Below, piece by piece: positions 5,621 to 6,128 of a stretch of DNA of 6,128 nt. The notes under the pieces are model-generated. The model saw only the letters and a program-made list of their open reading frames with translations, made no database searches and had not been told where the DNA came from. Origin of the DNA: Verrucomicrobiota bacterium. GTDB taxonomy: Bacteria > Verrucomicrobiota > Verrucomicrobiia > Opitutales > Opitutaceae. A program made the translations under genes and the position numbers. The stretch's first letter is position 1, and the number at the start of each line of letters is the position of its first letter. Where the stretch lies: assembly GCA_003694825.1 (NCBI GenBank), contig RFJS01000173.1, positions 1 through 6,128 on the forward strand, given 5' to 3'.

Positions 5621-6128
5621 GTGAAGTGGGGCAGAACCGCCGCGTTGCGACTGGGCGTGCCGCCCCCGGTCGCAACAGGGGCCAGCCATCCGCACGGGGG
5701 GCGATGGCAAATCCAGTCAGACGATACCGGGAATGGCGGCGCCTACCGCACGAAGCTCGAGGCGACGACCTTGACGCGGCAGCAGCAGTTCGAGAAGGTG
5801 ACGCTCGTGCGTTCGGACGGCAATTGCCTCGCCGCGAAGTATGGGTCCACGGCCAACATCCTCTACGACTACAGGTATGACGACCGGCAGTATTTGACCT
5901 CACAGAACATCAGCTACAGCGGCCTGAGTGACGCGACCTGGAGCTACGACACCGCGGGCAACCGGCTCAGCTCGGTGGACACGCACGGCTCGCAGGGCTA
6001 CGAGGTGAACAACCTCAACCAGATCGACCCGAGCGCCCCGGGGGTGCAGTTTGTCTGGGACGTGGATGGCAATCTGGATGCGGATCCGGAGTGGGATTAC
6101 GCCTACGACGGCAACAACCGGCTGATCA
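5621..6128 (+). CDS. RHS/YD-repeat protein, partial; possibly 5'-truncated remnant
   Basis: The frame starting at base 2 of the window is open from before 5492 to the window end, with no stop and no ATG. From about 5702 it reads as an RHS (YD-repeat) protein. YDYRYDDRQYLTSQ, WSYDTAGNRLSSVD, FVWDVDGNLDAD and YAYDGNNRLI follow one another, with the Tyr-Asp and Gly-Asn-Arg-Leu spacing of these repeats. RHS proteins are large wall- or surface-associated or secreted proteins that often wrap a C-terminal toxin. A GTG at 5621 preceded by AAAGG (5609-5613) is the only plausible start seen and is marked as start here, but residues before about 5700 do not look like RHS sequence and no signal peptide is visible. 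Full RHS proteins usually exceed 1000 residues with many repeats upstream. It is therefore probably a 5'-truncated cassette or orphan piece. Codon use is less strictly G/C-ending than in uxaC. Confidence 0.7.
   Translation, partial: MKWGRTAALRLGVPPPVATGASHPHGGRWQIQSDDTGNGGAYRTKLEATTLTRQQQFEKVTLVRSDGNCLAAKYGSTANILYDYRYDDRQYLTSQNISYSGLSDATWSYDTAGNRLSSVDTHGSQGYEVNNLNQIDPSAPGVQFVWDVDGNLDADPEWDYAYDGNNRLI

Noticed and set aside
5626..5880. 84-codon ORF after uxaC with an ATG start
   Set aside because: It runs in a different frame from the RHS repeats, overlaps them and yields an Arg-rich peptide without recognisable features.

Overview
The window looks like a piece of a GC-rich bacterial chromosome. 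The gene set, the dense high-GC third codon positions, the Lys/Ala-rich protein tail, the NQCPH-type Gfo/Idh/MocA oxidoreductase and the orphan RHS/YD-repeat fragment together suggest Verrucomicrobiota, perhaps Opitutaceae. That assignment is inference from general familiarity; no marker gene in the window proves it. All recognisable genes are on the + strand. Nothing here points to a phage, CRISPR array, tRNA or rRNA.

Layout. Positions 1-231 are the 3' end of argF (ornithine carbamoyltransferase). The 279-bp argF-argG gap (232-510) holds overlapping inverted repeats just after argF, a 56-codon ORF (290-460) with a good Shine-Dalgarno sequence, and a TTGACCC/GGGTCAA inverted repeat. argG (argininosuccinate synthase) occupies 511-1845 and carries an unusual histone-like basic tail. 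A textbook intrinsic terminator (1871-1903) ends this arginine block. The next 190 bp has no gene but contains a perfect 10-bp inverted repeat at 2042-2066. A tight three-gene cluster follows, each gap being 21 bp: a Gfo/Idh/MocA oxidoreductase (2095-3261), a xylose-isomerase-like TIM-barrel protein (3283-4056) and uxaC, uronate isomerase (4078-5496). After uxaC, a reading frame with no stop and no ATG runs off the window end; from about 5700 it encodes recognisable RHS/YD repeats.

How the genes work together. ArgF and ArgG catalyse successive steps of arginine synthesis: ornithine to citrulline, then citrulline to argininosuccinate. The second cluster fits uronate or related sugar-acid catabolism. 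UxaC isomerises glucuronate or galacturonate to the keto-acid, and the two upstream genes supply an NAD(P)-dependent oxidoreductase and a sugar isomerase/epimerase whose substrates cannot be read from sequence. The terminator and the switch in function mark a transcription-unit boundary between the blocks.

I found no clear new multi-gene system. The items most worth a second look are the ArgG tail with its perfect 18-bp tandem repeat, the small ORF and structured leader between argF and argG, the hairpin or operator before the uronate cluster, and the RHS fragment that appears cut at its 5' end.
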